From Ottelia alismoides (taxonomy: Eukaryota; Streptophyta; Magnoliopsida; Alismatales; Hydrocharitaceae), in the NCBI GenBank assembly GCA_037367405.1, contig JAZKJV010000391.1:124001-188000 (forward strand): a stretch of DNA of 64,000 nucleotides. Direction: 5' to 3'. The position numbers and the translations under genes are program-made. The notes under the pieces are model-generated. The model was given only the letters and a program-made list of their open reading frames with translations, did no database searches and had not been told where the DNA came from. Position 1 is the first letter of the stretch; each line of letters opens with the position of its first letter. Of the stretch, positions 32,740-44,130 are shown piece after piece.

Positions 32740-35700
32740 AGAGTGGATTATGGACTCTGGTGCCACACATCATCTGTGTGGTGATCAAGGTCTGCTTACA
32801 GGCTACCGACAGGTTCCTCCAGGCCGTACTGTGGTTATTGCTAATGGGACGCATTCCCCCATTACTGGTCAGGGGGAGATTAGCCTGACACCATCTATGC
32901 TTCTCAAGAACGTGTTGCATGCACCTGATTTTTCGATGAATTTGTTGTCCATTAGCCAACTTACAAAGGATTTACATTGTCGAGCAATTTTTTATCCATC
33001 TTCTCTTATTTTTCAGGACATCCTTACGGGCAACGTGATTGGCGTGGCTATGAGCAAGGCGTCCTCTATCGTCTTAGTCGGACCCTTATACTGGAGCCTC
33101 CTCTCTACCTGTTGGATCCATCTCCCCACTACTGTGGCACTTGCGCTTTGGACATCTACCGCTTCAGAAATTGTGTCATGTATTATCCCAGGTTTCACCT
33201 CACATGTCCATCCAATGTGAGGCTTGTTAGTTAGGAAAGCACCATCGGTCTACCTTTCCCAGTCGTCAGTGTCGGAGTAGTACCTCCAAGTTTGAGTTGT
33301 TTCATGTCGATATCTGGGGTCCTAGTCGTGTTATTGATCATCAGGGACACAGGTTTTATATGGTTATTGTGGATGATTTCTCTCGTGTGTCATGGGTCTT
33401 TCTGTTAAAGAATAAATCTGAAGCGGGGAATATTATCATCAATTTCATCAATGAAGTTCGTAATGTTTTTTCTGCATCTGTAAAAATCGTGAGAAGTGAT
33501 AATGCCTTGGAATTTTGTACTCATACTCTCTCCAATTATTTTCATCTCAAGGGATTATCCATCAAACATCATGTGCCTATACTTCCCAACAAAATGGGGT
33601 TGCAGAAAGGAAACATCGTCATTTACTTGATGTCACCATGTCACTTCTCATACAGAGTCATGCTCCTCATTCTTTATGGGGCGATGCTGTTCTTAAGGCA
33701 TGTTATCTCATTAATCGTATGTTGTCGTCTGTCTTAGGTGAGAAGATTCCTTTCTCTCTTATTTTTCCTGACAAAGAATTGTTCTCCCTCACTCCTCGTG
33801 TGTTTGGCTCGGTTGCCTTTGTCCACCAGTTGTCTCCAGGGATTGACAAGCTCTCTCCTAGGGCTGTCAAGTGTGTTTTCGTCGGGTACTCCAGAACACA
33901 GAAGGGGTACAAGTGTTATGATCCATTGCGCAGGAGGTATCTCGTTAGTGTTGATGTTACCTTTTTCGAGTCTGTTATGTACTTCTCATCTACAGGTGAT
34001 TAGTTGGTATCCTCTGACACTACTGAAGCTATATACATGCCACCACCACCATCACCTCTACCACCTCCACCACTACCATCTCCTACACCTCCTGTCACTG
34101 TTCTTGTTTCACCATTACCATTCCGCTACCCGTCGGCTTGCTTCTGCTCATGGTCACCGCTCATCATCTAGCTCGCCTGAGGTATGTTCTGAGAATATTA
34201 TTAATATTGATGGATCTAATGATTTCCCTTAGCAGGATGTGTTCCTGAGGCCAGATGAGGAGGCATGTGATTCGGATCTACCTATTGCTCTTCGGAAGCA
34301 GAAGCGCAACTGCGCGTCATATCCTATAGCATCTACTATGTCTTTTGATCGCTTAACTGGAGATTTCAGGAGCTTTGTCATTGCACTATCGGCGGTGGAT
34401 ATTCCACGGAATTACCAAGATGCGTTGAAGGATAGTCGATGGTGTTTAGCCATGGAAGAAAAAATGGCTGCTCTTCAGTCAAGAGGCACCCGGAGCCTTG
34501 TTAGTGCACCTACTGATGTGTCTACAGTGAGCTGCAAGTGGGTCTTTACAGTTAAGCAAAATGCAGATGGCAGCATTGACAGATACAAGGCACGCATGGT
34601 TGCCCATGGCTTTACACAGACATATGGGGTAGATTATCTTGATACATTCTCGCCGGTTGCTCGCCATTCCACCCTACGGAACCTCCTCTCTGTTGCGGTT
34701 ACTCGTAATTGGCCACTATACCAATTAGATGTGAAGAATGCATTCTTATACGGTGACTTACAGGAGGAAGTCTACATGCAACAGCCACCTGGTTTTGCTG
34801 TTGATGGGGAGTATCCTAAGGTGTGTAGACATCATAAGGCTATCTATGGCCTTAAGCAGAGCCCCGGAGCTTGGTTCCAGAAGCTCTCAGACATGTTTGA
34901 GAAACAGGGGTACAAACGTTCCAATGCAGATCATTCCTTGTTCGTAAAGAAGACACCCAGAGGTATTATTGCAATTATGGTGTATGTAGACGATATCTTG
35001 ATTACAGGTGATGATGAACAGGGAATTCAGGGGGCGAAAGAAATGCTGGGTCGTGAATTTGTCACCAAGGACCTTGGAGTTCTTAGATATTTTCTGGGAC
35101 TGGAATTCGCCAGAAATCCTCATGGGTTGGTAATGACCCATAGGAAATATGTCACTGACATGTTGAGTGAAACAAGAATGCTCGGTTGCTGACTTGCCAC
35201 TACACCCATGGATCCCAGTATGAAATTATATGATGACGACACTGATGAGGCGGATAGGAGAATATACAGAGAACCGGTGGGCAAGCTTCTCTATGTTACT
35301 ATTACCAGACCCGATATCTCCTTTGTTGTGAGTCGGGTGAGCCAGTTCATGGAGCAACCACGTCAGGTACATATGGATGCTATACATATGATACTCAGGT
35401 ACCTTAAGTCATCTCCAAGTGCAGGTCTACTATTTAAGAAAGACAAGGAGATTACTATCTCAGCATGTGCAGATGCAGATTACGCAGGATGTCCTAAGGA
35501 TAGGAAGTCCACCACTGGGTTTGTTGTGTATGTCGGAGACTCTCTGGTCTCATGGAGAAGAAAGAAGCAAACGGTTGTAGCAAGATCTAGTGCTGAATCT
35601 GAATAAAGGGCTATGGCCCAGGTCAGACTCAGTACAGAAATGATGTGGATGAAGGCTGTGCTTAAAGATCTATATATAAAAGTCCCGCTTCCTATGGCTC

Positions 35701-35895
35701 TGGAATGTGACAATCAAGCGACTCTATTCATTGCAAATAATCCAGCATTTCATGAACGAACCAAGCACATTTAGGTTGATTGTCACTTCATACGAGATAT
35801 GATTCAGAAGGGGTTTATTTCTACATCCCATGTTAGCTCAGGGGACCAAACTGCAGACATCTTTACCAAGGCATTGCTTCGAGGGTCGTTCCAAA
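32740..35895 (+). pseudogene. copia-2 pol remnant (PR-INT-RT-RH)
   Basis: Order as in Ty1/copia: protease with IMDSGATHHLCGD (32745-32785) and VLHAPDFSMNLLSISQL; integrase with FHVDIWGPSRVIDHQGHRFY (33297) and SQQNGVAERKHRHLLD in another frame; reverse transcriptase, an open 317-codon frame 34239-35192 with [39 protein letters not shown] and the catalytic YVDDILITGDD (about 34985-35015); RNase H with ADADYAGCPKDRKSTTGF (35470-35520) and, after a stop in SAESE, CDNQATLFIANNP and [11 protein letters not shown]. Frame changes near 33230 and 33540 and stops near 35192, 35603 and 35772 inactivate it. Confidence 0.92.
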
Positions 35896-35949
35896 AGTGT
35901 TCGTCCAAGCTGAGCATGATTGACATCTATGCTCCACCTTGAGGGGCAA

Positions 35950-36105
35950 TGTAGAGATATATGTTATTCTATGTTACTCTTGTTTGTACCTTTTCGCATT
36001 TTCGTTTTTCCCATTGGACTCTTTATGTATTTTACCCATAGCTACTCTCCTATATAAGAGAGCCTAGGGCGTATGGAATAAACAAGATTTCTTATTTTCC
36101 CAACA
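35950..36105 (+). repeat. copia-2 3' LTR
   Basis: 156 bp partner of 31010-31165. Confidence 0.9.
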
Positions 36106-36329
36106 TAATGAAAGTTGGTGTAGCTCCGATCGAGGATAAGATGCGAGAATATCGCTTAAGGTGGTTTGGTCATTTGCAAAGGAGGTCAACTGATGCACCG
36201 CTTAGGAGACGCGAGTTTTCGGATGTTGAGCCGGCTAAGAGAGGGCCAGGAAGGGCCAAGAAGTGTTGGAATGAGACTATACGAAGTGATCTTAGTTTTT
36301 TGTATTTAAGCTCGAGAATAACCCAAGAA

Positions 36330-39051
36330 GTGTTCGTCGGCTTCTCGCACTATTTTGGACGATGACCGTAAGAGAACTATCGAGTGGAGGCAACGATCTC
36401 GCATTAATTGGATTAAGAGCGGCGATGCTAATACGGCATTTATCCACAGGATCGCCAGCGCTCGTAGGCGCGCTAATCGTATCTCCTCCTTGGATGTTGG
36501 AGGCGTCACTATCCAGGGCTCTCACGCGATCGGATCCGCGTTGGTGGAACATTTCAGAAACTTCTTTGATCGCCAACCTTCCTCTTCTTGGCGATGGCAT
36601 GCAGACGGGATACCCTCCTTATCCTCCGCTGATGCCAACATCTTAACTCGGCCCTTTACACTCGAGGAGCTTAAGAGGGCGACTTGGGACCTCAACGCTG
36701 ACGCGTCCCCTGGCCCCGACGGTTTCCCTATTTCCTTCTATAGGGACTTCTGGGACGTGATCTCTAATGATGTTCTTGATGTGGCACTCGATTTTTGCTC
36801 TGGCAACAGGGGTTTCGATAGGCTTAACCGGGCCAGCATGGTGCTTATTCCCAAGTCTCAGGGGGCCTCTCGCATTGAGGAGTTTCGCCCTATTGCTATC
36901 TCCAATGGCATCTACTTGATCATTGCTAAGGCTTTGGCACTTCGGCTTGCCCCTCTTCTAATCTCTCTAATTTCTCCCGCTCAGGCTGCCTTTGTCCAGG
37001 GTCGTAAGATCTCAGACTGCCACACTCTCGCGTCTTCAATCATTGACAGCTGGCATAGAAATGGCTCCAAAGGATTATTATGGAAAATCGATTTTGCAAA
37101 GGCCTACGACTCCTTGGATTGGCGCTATCTTTGGAGGGTTCTTAAAGCCCGGGGCTTCCCTCCGCTGTGGATATCTTGGGTTAGACGATGTGTCACTACA
37201 GTCTCCTTCTCGTTGTCTCTTAATGGTCGGCCTTCCGGGGGTTCCTTTCAGCCTCGGCGTGGGGTCCGTCAGGGATGCCCCCTCGCCCCTCTCCTTTTCG
37301 TGCTGGCAGCTGACGTTCTCCCACGCATGATACAGGGGGTTGCTGAGGCGGGATATACTCGCGGTTATTCTTTCGAGAACATTCACATTCCTCTACTTCA
37401 ATTCGCGGACGACACTCTTTGCTTTATTGAGGGGGATCGGTCTCACGCCTCGGGGATGGCCATTACGATCCAACTCTTCTGCGAAATTTCTGGGCTCCGT
37501 ATCAATGGCGAGAAATCACACTTGGTGCCTTTTGGGTTATCGGACATTGAGGCCAGGGAATGCTCCTCTATTTTAGGGGCCCCCATCGGGGCGCTCCCGT
37601 TCGAGTACCTCGGCTTGCCCCTTTTCCTTGGACGGCCACGCTTGCGGGACTATCAAAGGTTGATTGATAAGGTTGAGGTCAGATTGGCTGGTTGGCGAGC
37701 ATCAATTCTATCCAAGGGCGGTCGTCTAGTGTTAATCAAATCGGTTATCTCGGCTATTCCTGTTTATTTCTTCTCGGCTCGCGGTTTGCCAAAAGGGATC
37801 CGTACCCGCCTGGAGAAAGCTATGAGGCGGTTCTTATGGGGCAAGAATGGTTCGAATCGGAGGGGAATGCACTTGGTGGGCTGGGATGAGATCTCTCGGC
37901 TGAAAAATCAGGGGGGCCTTGGTGTTAGGCGCATGGAGGCGACCCGGGATGCGTGGCTCCTCAAGTGGGCGGTGAGGTTGCTGGGCCGGGAGGAGAGCTT
38001 TATGCTTCAATGCATTCGCGATATTGCTGGGCACGCCTTTGATTCCATTTTTGGCGGACCCCCTGTGGGTCCCTCCCACTCTTTCTGGCGAGATATCCTT
38101 TTTATTTTCAACAATAATCGCTCTCTGCTGGCTCCGGTTCTCGGCGACGGGAGGTCTTTTCGCTTCTGGAGTGCCGACTGGTCCGGGAAGGGCGTTCTCA
38201 TGAACCTATTTCCTCGTCTATTCGCGATGGCTGCGGATAAGATGGCTACGGTGGCTTCTTGCTGGGGCAATGGCGTCTGGTGCCCTACCATTTTGGGCAC
38301 CCTTTCTGACCAGCGTTTCTCTGATCTCACGGCTTTGCTATCTCTTCTTGCGGACGCTCCCTCGCCTTCCTCGGGCCGTGACCATTTTGGCTGGAAGGAC
38401 GGGACCTTCACGCCTCGAAAAGCCTATCTCTCTATCCTCCCTCCTAACTTGTCTGCGGATGCCGCCCTTTCCCTTCACTGCAAGTTTATTTGGAATCTCA
38501 AGATTCCGGAAAGGATTGGCATCTTCCTATGGATTCTCAGACGGGGAAGACTTCTTACTCGGGACCGTTGCGCCTCCATTTTCCCGAACATCTCCTCCTC
38601 TTGCGGTTTATGCGGCCTTGACACTGAAACCTCCAGCCACCTTTTCCTCTTATGCCCACTCGTGCAGGACATTTGGGCTGACGTGGATTGGATTAACCGC
38701 TCCTCCTTCATGGCCTTCTGGGAAAGCCTTGCTGTTGCCTCTTCCCGCCCCCGTTCGGTTAGAATCATTCCCGTTGCGCGTATTTGGAGCATTTGGCTGG
38801 GAAGAAACAAGTTGATATTTGCGGGACAGCGTTTCTACAAGGAAAACATTTGTATCGCTGCTAATAATTTCTGTGCGGACTGGCTATCCATGTAATTTTG
38901 TTTTGGGTGGCGGATGGTACCTAGTGCACCATTCACCTCGACTTTTTGTCTTTTAGTTCCCCCCCCCTGTAAGTATCTCCTCTAAACCTTTCTTAATAAA
39001 CTGGGGCGAACATCTTTGAGTGTTTCCCCCTTTTTGGAGCGTCAAAAAAAA
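36330..39051 (+). mobile_element. LINE-B, 5'-truncated L1-type LINE with poly(A) and 13-bp TSD
   Basis: Inserted in the middle piece of LINE-A2. The 13-bp target duplication AATAACCCAAGAA is perfect (36317-36329 and 39052-39064). A poly(A) run (about 39043-39051) precedes the right copy. The 5' end is truncated within ORF2, between endonuclease and reverse transcriptase. The 3' UTR (38896-39042) has a C8 run and a TTAATAAAC signal near 38993. Confidence 0.95.
36355..38895 (+). CDS. LINE-B ORF2 fragment: reverse transcriptase plus zinc-binding domain
   Basis: 846 codons open to the stop at 38893-38895. The frame is also open upstream to the truncation point and this start is not a true initiator (TTG). 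Target-primed retrotransposition enzyme. Domains: linker with [20 protein letters not shown]; reverse transcriptase from about residue 110 with [59 protein letters not shown] and the catalytic [15 protein letters not shown] (about residue 345); thumb with [21 protein letters not shown]-terminal zinc-binding domain [20 protein letters not shown] (about residue 750). Absence of any stop suggests recent insertion. Lacking endonuclease, it should be inactive for independent movement. Confidence 0.9.
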   Translation: MDDDRKRTIEWRQRSRINWIKSGDANTAFIHRIASARRRANRISSLDVGGVTIQGSHAIGSALVEHFRNFFDRQPSSSWRWHADGIPSLSSADANILTRPFTLEELKRATWDLNADASPGPDGFPISFYRDFWDVISNDVLDVALDFCSGNRGFDRLNRASMVLIPKSQGASRIEEFRPIAISNGIYLIIAKALALRLAPLLISLISPAQAAFVQGRKISDCHTLASSIIDSWHRNGSKGLLWKIDFAKAYDSLDWRYLWRVLKARGFPPLWISWVRRCVTTVSFSLSLNGRPSGGSFQPRRGVRQGCPLAPLLFVLAADVLPRMIQGVAEAGYTRGYSFENIHIPLLQFADDTLCFIEGDRSHASGMAITIQLFCEISGLRINGEKSHLVPFGLSDIEARECSSILGAPIGALPFEYLGLPLFLGRPRLRDYQRLIDKVEVRLAGWRASILSKGGRLVLIKSVISAIPVYFFSARGLPKGIRTRLEKAMRRFLWGKNGSNRRGMHLVGWDEISRLKNQGGLGVRRMEATRDAWLLKWAVRLLGREESFMLQCIRDIAGHAFDSIFGGPPVGPSHSFWRDILFIFNNNRSLLAPVLGDGRSFRFWSADWSGKGVLMNLFPRLFAMAADKMATVASCWGNGVWCPTILGTLSDQRFSDLTALLSLLADAPSPSSGRDHFGWKDGTFTPRKAYLSILPPNLSADAALSLHCKFIWNLKIPERIGIFLWILRRGRLLTRDRCASIFPNISSSCGLCGLDTETSSHLFLLCPLVQDIWADVDWINRSSFMAFWESLAVASSRPRSVRIIPVARIWSIWLGRNKLIFAGQRFYKENICIAANNFCADWLSM

Positions 39052-39150
39052 AATAACCCAAGAAAGATCTGAATGGAGGCAAAGAATCCGTGTAGCCGAC
39101 TCTACTTTTTGTGGAAAAAGGCTTTGTTGTTGTTGTTCATTCATAATATT

Positions 39151-39686
39151 TAACCCCTCCAATGCATTTTCACTGTGTATCAGAGGTTACTGATGTGGTG
39201 ATGTTTACGTTGTAATAATTGTACATCCATTATCAATGGCCAACACAAAACTCACCACTCACACTATGAGATAAGAAATCAGTCGGCCCTTCTTTGCAAG
39301 TTCATTTGATGGCACTCATCCTAAGAAGGAGAATGTGAAGATCGATTGCTATACTCTCAAGGAAATTATAGAGGACGAAAATTTTATCAAAGAAATTGAC
39401 TCTTGAGAGAAATGTCTTCACGCTCATCATTACTAGCCCATACTCAAGTTTAATTGTTTGAGAGTGAAAGAAAGAAAGAACAAGGATAGTGTGAAATACC
39501 TTCTTATGACAAACGAGATAAAGGTAAGTGATTCTCTCATAAATATTGGATGCATATCATGAATTATTTGTTACTAATGGAATAAGGAACTTAGAAAAGA
39601 TGATATCTATGAAAGTATGCTCATTGGATAAATTTAGAATTGGATATGAACCAAAAATCAGTAGCATAAACAAGTACACCAGCCAT
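39151..39686. other. No gene or element recognised
   Basis: AT-rich DNA right of the LINE nest. Confidence 0.45.
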
Positions 39687-39695
39687 TTTTTATGG

Positions 39696-40215
39696 AGGCA
39701 ACTTCTTTAGTAATGTCCCGAGATTACATAGGTCCCTGACTAGTGCAAAATATTTTTCTTTTACGCGAGTAGTGCAGCAATATCGTTGTTTGAAATGCGA
39801 TACTCATATCGCATTTGGAAAATGTGATATCTGCACTATTGTAAAGCTTGAACTTAAAAAAATAAAAAAATGGATATCGCATTTAGGACATGCGACATCC
39901 ATTAAAAATAAAAAAATGGATGTCACATGTCCTAAATGTGACATCTATTTAAAAATGGATGTCACCTTTAAGACATGCAGCATCCATTAAAAAGTTAAAA
40001 ATATATGGATGTCGTATGTTCGAAGTGTGACATCCATTTTTTTATTTTTTAAGTCCAAGATAAAGAATGTAAAAGAAATGTCATATTTTCCGAATGTGAT
40101 ATGAGTGTCGCATTTCAAATATGTGATATTGATGCACTACTCGAGTAAAAGAAAAATATTTTACATAACTCAGGGACCTATATAGTCCCGGGACATTACT
40201 AAGGAATTGGCCACA
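39696..40215. mobile_element. Mutator-like foldback element with about 150-bp inverted repeats
   Basis: 520 bp. The left arm from GGCAACTTCTTTAGTAATG through about 39845 is largely complementary to the right arm ending GACATTACTAAGGAATTGGCC, including CTTTTACGCGAGTAGTGCA against TGCACTACTCGAGTAAAAG. The centre adds several inverted copies of GGATGTCACAT-like units. TTTTTATGG on both sides (39687-39695 and 40216-40224) is a 9-bp target duplication, as for Mutator-like elements. No transposase. Confidence 0.75.
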
Positions 40216-40328
40216 TTTTTATGGTCATAAGGCTAAAGGCATAACACTTCCAAAAGTCATACTTTCGGGAAAATGACAGTAATACATGTGGACCAAGAAG
40301 GTGTGAGAAATTATCCGAATTTTAAAAA

Positions 40329-41546
40329 GAGATATTTCTATTACCTTGGATTACGTACATATCCCTCCATAATTGATAATTACACCCAGAACCCCAAATA
40401 GTTGTTAACCTTTATATGGCACAACACTGTATTGACTTATATCCATTCTCTTTGTTATCTTTGACAGAATCTATCGAATTTTGACCATTTTTTCCCTTGA
40501 ATACAATCATATTTGCAAAAGGTGCCATACCTCAAGTGAACCTAAACTTGATCCGATCTCTATCTCCCGAACCCCGCCATCGATACCCAGTATGCCATGG
40601 GGTGTTCTTCTCGCCGCTCTATTAGGGGTTCAAAAGGATGTTGAGGATGAGATAGTGGCGACGGAGGAATATGAGGGAGCGACAGCGAAGATGGGTGCTA
40701 TTATGTTGTGCGGGCGAAGGGGAATGGGCAAGGCAAAGCAATGAGGCACTCAATTTGAAGTAAAGGCTCATATTTTAGCCCCATCTTGCATTTGGAATTT
40801 CAATAGCTCGAAGTTAATGCTACACATAGTTGTGATCGAAGGGGGTAGCCATATCATGCAGTAGCTGCTACTCCCCCTTCTCTCTTTCAAATTTGTGGTA
40901 TAATTCCAGCCCCAAGGTGGAGCTCCGATGGTGATGGTGTATCCATATTTTCTGATGCTGCTCGATGGCAGAAGTTATGACAACCGCCTGGAACGAACAT
41001 TGAGCCTGCTCGAGTAGTTACGAAGGTGCTAGAACTGCAACTAGATGGATGTGCTCAGGTAGCTGTTGATGTAGAAGACCTAAGGTCCTCTTCTTCTTCG
41101 ATTGGGGCACAACAGATCCTTAAAGAGGACTTTTTGCGGTAGCAGAGGGAGGTTGTTGTTGCAGATGTTATTGTGTGGGCAGAGGAGAGGCGGAGGAGGG
41201 GTGGCTGAGGGAGGCTGGAGGGGAGGGGGTTTTAGGCGTAGGGGTTGGCGGTGAGGGGGTTTTGAGTAGAGGAAGGGAGAATGGGGGGTGTCCCGGCGGT
41301 TGGAGTGGAAGGACGTTGGAGGAAGGGGGGAGGGGTTTTTTATTTTTGTTCGGATTTTATCAATAAATGCTGGATAGAACATAGATTAGATTAACTCAAT
41401 AGTCTGGTTGGGTTAATAAACTAAACTAACATAGGGATATATGTGTGAGACGTAGTGTGTATTTGGGGTTTCTCGTGTAACTATGGATTATCAAGGGTTA
41501 TGTATGATAAACCAAAACTATTCAAGGTTATGGGTGTAAATATCCC
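40329..41546. mobile_element. Mutator-like element, possible Pack-MULE
   Basis: 1.2 kb. TTTTAAAAA flanks both ends (40320-40328 and 41547-41555), a 9-bp but low-complexity duplication. Ends are imperfect inverted repeats: left GAGATATTT...CCTTGGATTACG...CATATCCCTCCATAATTG, right reverse complement GGGATATTT...CCTTGAATAG...CATAACCCTTGATAATCC, both followed by ...ACCCCAAATA. The interior is GC-richer with gene-like stretches (40580-40740 and 41080-41340, the latter pyrimidine/purine-skewed and splice-like), without transposase. Acquired gene fragments are inferred, not identified. Confidence 0.55.
40481..40744 (+). CDS. Hypothetical 87-residue ORF in Mutator-like element
   Basis: Small ORF with a central MPWGVLLAALLGVQKDVEDE segment and an acidic middle. 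No family recognised. It might be a fragment of a captured host exon. Confidence 0.2.
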   Translation: MTIFSLEYNHICKRCHTSSEPKLDPISISRTPPSIPSMPWGVLLAALLGVQKDVEDEIVATEEYEGATAKMGAIMLCGRRGMGKAKQ

Positions 41547-41559
41547 TTTTAAAAAATGC

Positions 41560-42300
41560 AAGCAAAAAAGTACTCGAAAAGAAGATATAAGAAATGGATT
41601 TCAAAATATCCAATGGAGAAATGATGCCTCTATGATGTATGTATCTGGACCAGATATTAAGAACTGGACAAACAACCAATGTGGCTACGTAAATTCAAGA
41701 AGTATGGTAACACATGCTCTAACTATAACTTTAGCTTTTGTAAGTACTATTATAAGGATTGTTCTAGAATGGTTTTAATAATTTTAGGATGCCCTAGTAA
41801 AGTGGCATATGTAGGGATCATCCTTTACTTAATTGGCATATGGCCCTAGTTGGTAGGCAAGGATTTTTTATTGCACTCTTATTGCAGCAAACAGACATGG
41901 TGATACCAAGAGTCGTTACTCTAGTTTGGTTCAATCTTGGACCATGATGATGAGATACAACCAAAGATTATCGGTGTTAGTAATCGAAGGTTTAACTAAA
42001 GGAAATCCTCTCAGTGATTTAAGCTTGATATATTCACGATGTCGTCAGAGTTCATGCAACTGTTTCAGCTATATAGTGTGATGGGCATGACCATAAGTCG
42101 ATCGGGCATACGCCTCTAGCGTCAAAGCTTGAGGAGGATGCATGTACTTCAAATTTGAGAGATCTTGACTTATAAAACCAAGTCTCAGGGAGTGGTTGGC
42201 AAGTACGTGGAACATCAATACTATTGAGTGGTTCTATATGCGACGCCTTTCATACAAGCTCATAAAAATCCATGTTGACTTAAAGGCCTTCCGTAAACAA
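41560..42300. other. No gene recognised
   Basis: A 107-codon plus-strand ORF (41455-41778) straddles the transposon boundary and shows no domain, so it is probably incidental. The rest is unassigned and may be the decayed 5' part of the LINE that follows. Confidence 0.4.
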
Positions 42301-43640
42301 ATTATGCATCGGTGTCAACAAAGTAGGTAGGATGCTCACGTGGAGGTTGAAAGACTTGATTATGTTGGTGTTCGGTCTCTCACTTTCCATGAGATTGAGT
42401 CTAGGAGGCAACATTAGAATATTATGGAGGAGAGGAAGCAAGAATCTGAATGGACACGACGCTCCAACGTGATAAAATTAAAGATGGTGATGCTAACATG
42501 GCATTTTTTCACTATGTGGTTAGTGGAAAATGGAAACAACATCACATTAGACAGGCGAATATCGACGGCTCGATGGTTCAAGGTGATGATTTAGCTGGTA
42601 AAACAACATTTGAACATTTCAAGTAGTTTAAGTGATGGGCCCCGATCTCCGATGGTCTACTTTGGATGCTAATTATATCACGTATGTGCAAGCTGAGGGC
42701 AGATCCCAAGCTTTCTTAGAACAGGATGTTTAACAAGCAATCAAGGATTTGAATAAGAATGGATCCCCTAGTTCTGACGGTTTTCCTATTTTTATCTTCA
42801 AGGAGTTCTGAGGAGTGGTGGGGCATGATTGTAATGGACATGATGGAGGAATTTGTGCAAGAAACTCAATAATTAAGAGGTTGAATCAAGTCCTGATCTT
42901 TTGTCGTATAAGAAGAATGTGGTGTTGTGTGTAATGACTTTAGGCCCGTTATACTATTAAATGTGATTTACATGATTGTGGCGAAGCTCCGAGGAGATCG
43001 GGTTTTGGATTCAATTATCACATGTTGTAGAAAGCTTTCATTCTCGAAAATGGTGAATTCGATGGTTATGGCATTTGAGATTATTTCGTATTAGAAGTGG
43101 AGACTTGTAAAATGTGGATTTCTCTAATGCATATGACTATTTAGATGGGTGGTTTCTCTAAAGTATTCTACATAAAATGGGCTTTCCTGAGATTTGTATT
43201 ACGTTAATGAAAAGGTGTGTCACCAGCTCATTGTTCTCCATGTTGATTGACAGATGTCCAACAGGAGCATTTTTCCAACCACAGCGAGGAGTTCACCAGG
43301 GGCTTGTTGTTTGTCATTACGATGGACGTGCTTGTGGTGGCGGCCAATTTGGCGATGTAGAATGAGTTCCTTATGTACACAAGTGGTGGGATCTCCATCT
43401 TGATTCTTCAATATGCGGATGATACTTTTTTCTTCGTGGAAAGTGGAGCCCCGAGGACTGGGGTTTCTAACTTTTGTCAAATTAACTCAGGAATGTATAT
43501 CAACAAATGGAAGCTTTCTTTTGTTCCATTGAGCTTGATAGTGGTGGAGGTTGCATCCAACAGGGAGATGTTGGGTACAGTTGCAACTCTTTTTCAATCA
43601 CATACCCGGGCATCCCTTTGACAATGGACAGGCTCCATGC
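42300..43640 (+). pseudogene. Degenerate L1-type LINE remnant
   Basis: Plus-strand traces of LINE reverse transcriptase in changing frames: KLKDGDANMAFFHYVVSGKW (42480), IKDLNKNGSPSSDGFPIFIF (42740), ISLMHMTI and WAFLRF equivalents of the ..SKAYD..W segment (43110), TGAFFQPQRGVHQG (43261-43300) and the catalytic LQYADDTFFFVESG (43405-43446). Many stops. Older than LINE-B. Confidence 0.8.
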
Positions 43641-43869
43641 TGAGGATCTATTTTGTGTGGTGGAAGTATGATGTTGATGTTGGATGGGTAAAAGGAAGGA
43701 AATTTGTCAAGGAGAGGTTAGGTAGTTCTCATCAATTCGATGTTGATGGCCATCACAATTTATACCATTATATGCGTCAGAAGCCAACTAAGGTTCCTCT
43801 GTGCGTAGAGAGTTTGATGAGGAGATGGTGTCACCAAAATCATGTGGCTAAAAAATATAAATAGATTGA

Positions 43870-44130
43870 AAATTAAAGTTACTATGTCAATGAAGATGCC
43901 ATGTGACAAGAAAGTTGCGATAAACATGACCAACAATCCAGTTATTATAAGAAAATCATACAAGAGAGTTGTGTTTTCCTTGTATGAAATCAGGTGATCA
44001 AGTTGTTGATCTCTTCACAAATGGATTGCCCATGGTCCAATTTGTGTTAAACGTAAATTAGGCATAATTGACTTGTTTGCACAACTTTAGGGGAAGTGTT
44101 GACTGTTTCATTACTATAAGTCGGGAAATA
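43870..44130 (+). pseudogene. Degenerate copia RNase H end
   Basis: Plus strand: KKVAINMTNNPVI (43905-43945) matches the CDN-AAI--A-NPV block of copia RNase H, and GDQVVDLFTNGLPMVQF (43992-44040) the terminal ADIFTK block, with IIDLFAQL in another frame, then a short polypurine run AGGGGAAG (44090) and TGTTGACTGTTTCATT as the presumed start of an LTR. Confidence 0.65.

Larger units (their letters stand above)
31010..36105 (+). mobile_element. copia-2, Ty1/copia retrotransposon (5.1 kb) with intact TSD
   Basis: Complete structure inserted in LINE-A2. 156-bp LTRs lie at 31010-31165 and 35950-36105, both TGTAGAGATA...TTTCCCAACA. The target duplication TAATG is perfect (31005-31009 and 36106-36110). 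The primer-binding site TGGTATCAGAGC follows the 5' LTR (31166-31177) and a polypurine tract CCTTGAGGGGCAA (35937-35949) precedes the 3' LTR. The LTRs differ at about ten positions including two single-base indels (about 6%), so it is clearly older than the element at 11602. Internal stops show it is no longer autonomous. Confidence 0.95.
30681..39141 (+). mobile_element. LINE-A2, interrupted by copia-2 and LINE-B
   Basis: Host element of a three-layer nest. The 9-bp target duplication CATAATATT lies at 30672-30680 and 39142-39150. The element is in three pieces: 30681-31009, 36111-36316 and 39065-39141. Protein text runs through both junctions once the insertions are removed: VMPYGSECWPMNHRHVQRM and EMKMLRWMCGHTRR before copia-2; [20 protein letters not shown] and [17 protein letters not shown] between; and a tail GAATCCGTGTAGCCGACTCT...GGCTTTGTTGTTGTTGTT after LINE-B. 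It is 5'-truncated, and the family is that of 740-1732. Confidence 0.9.
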
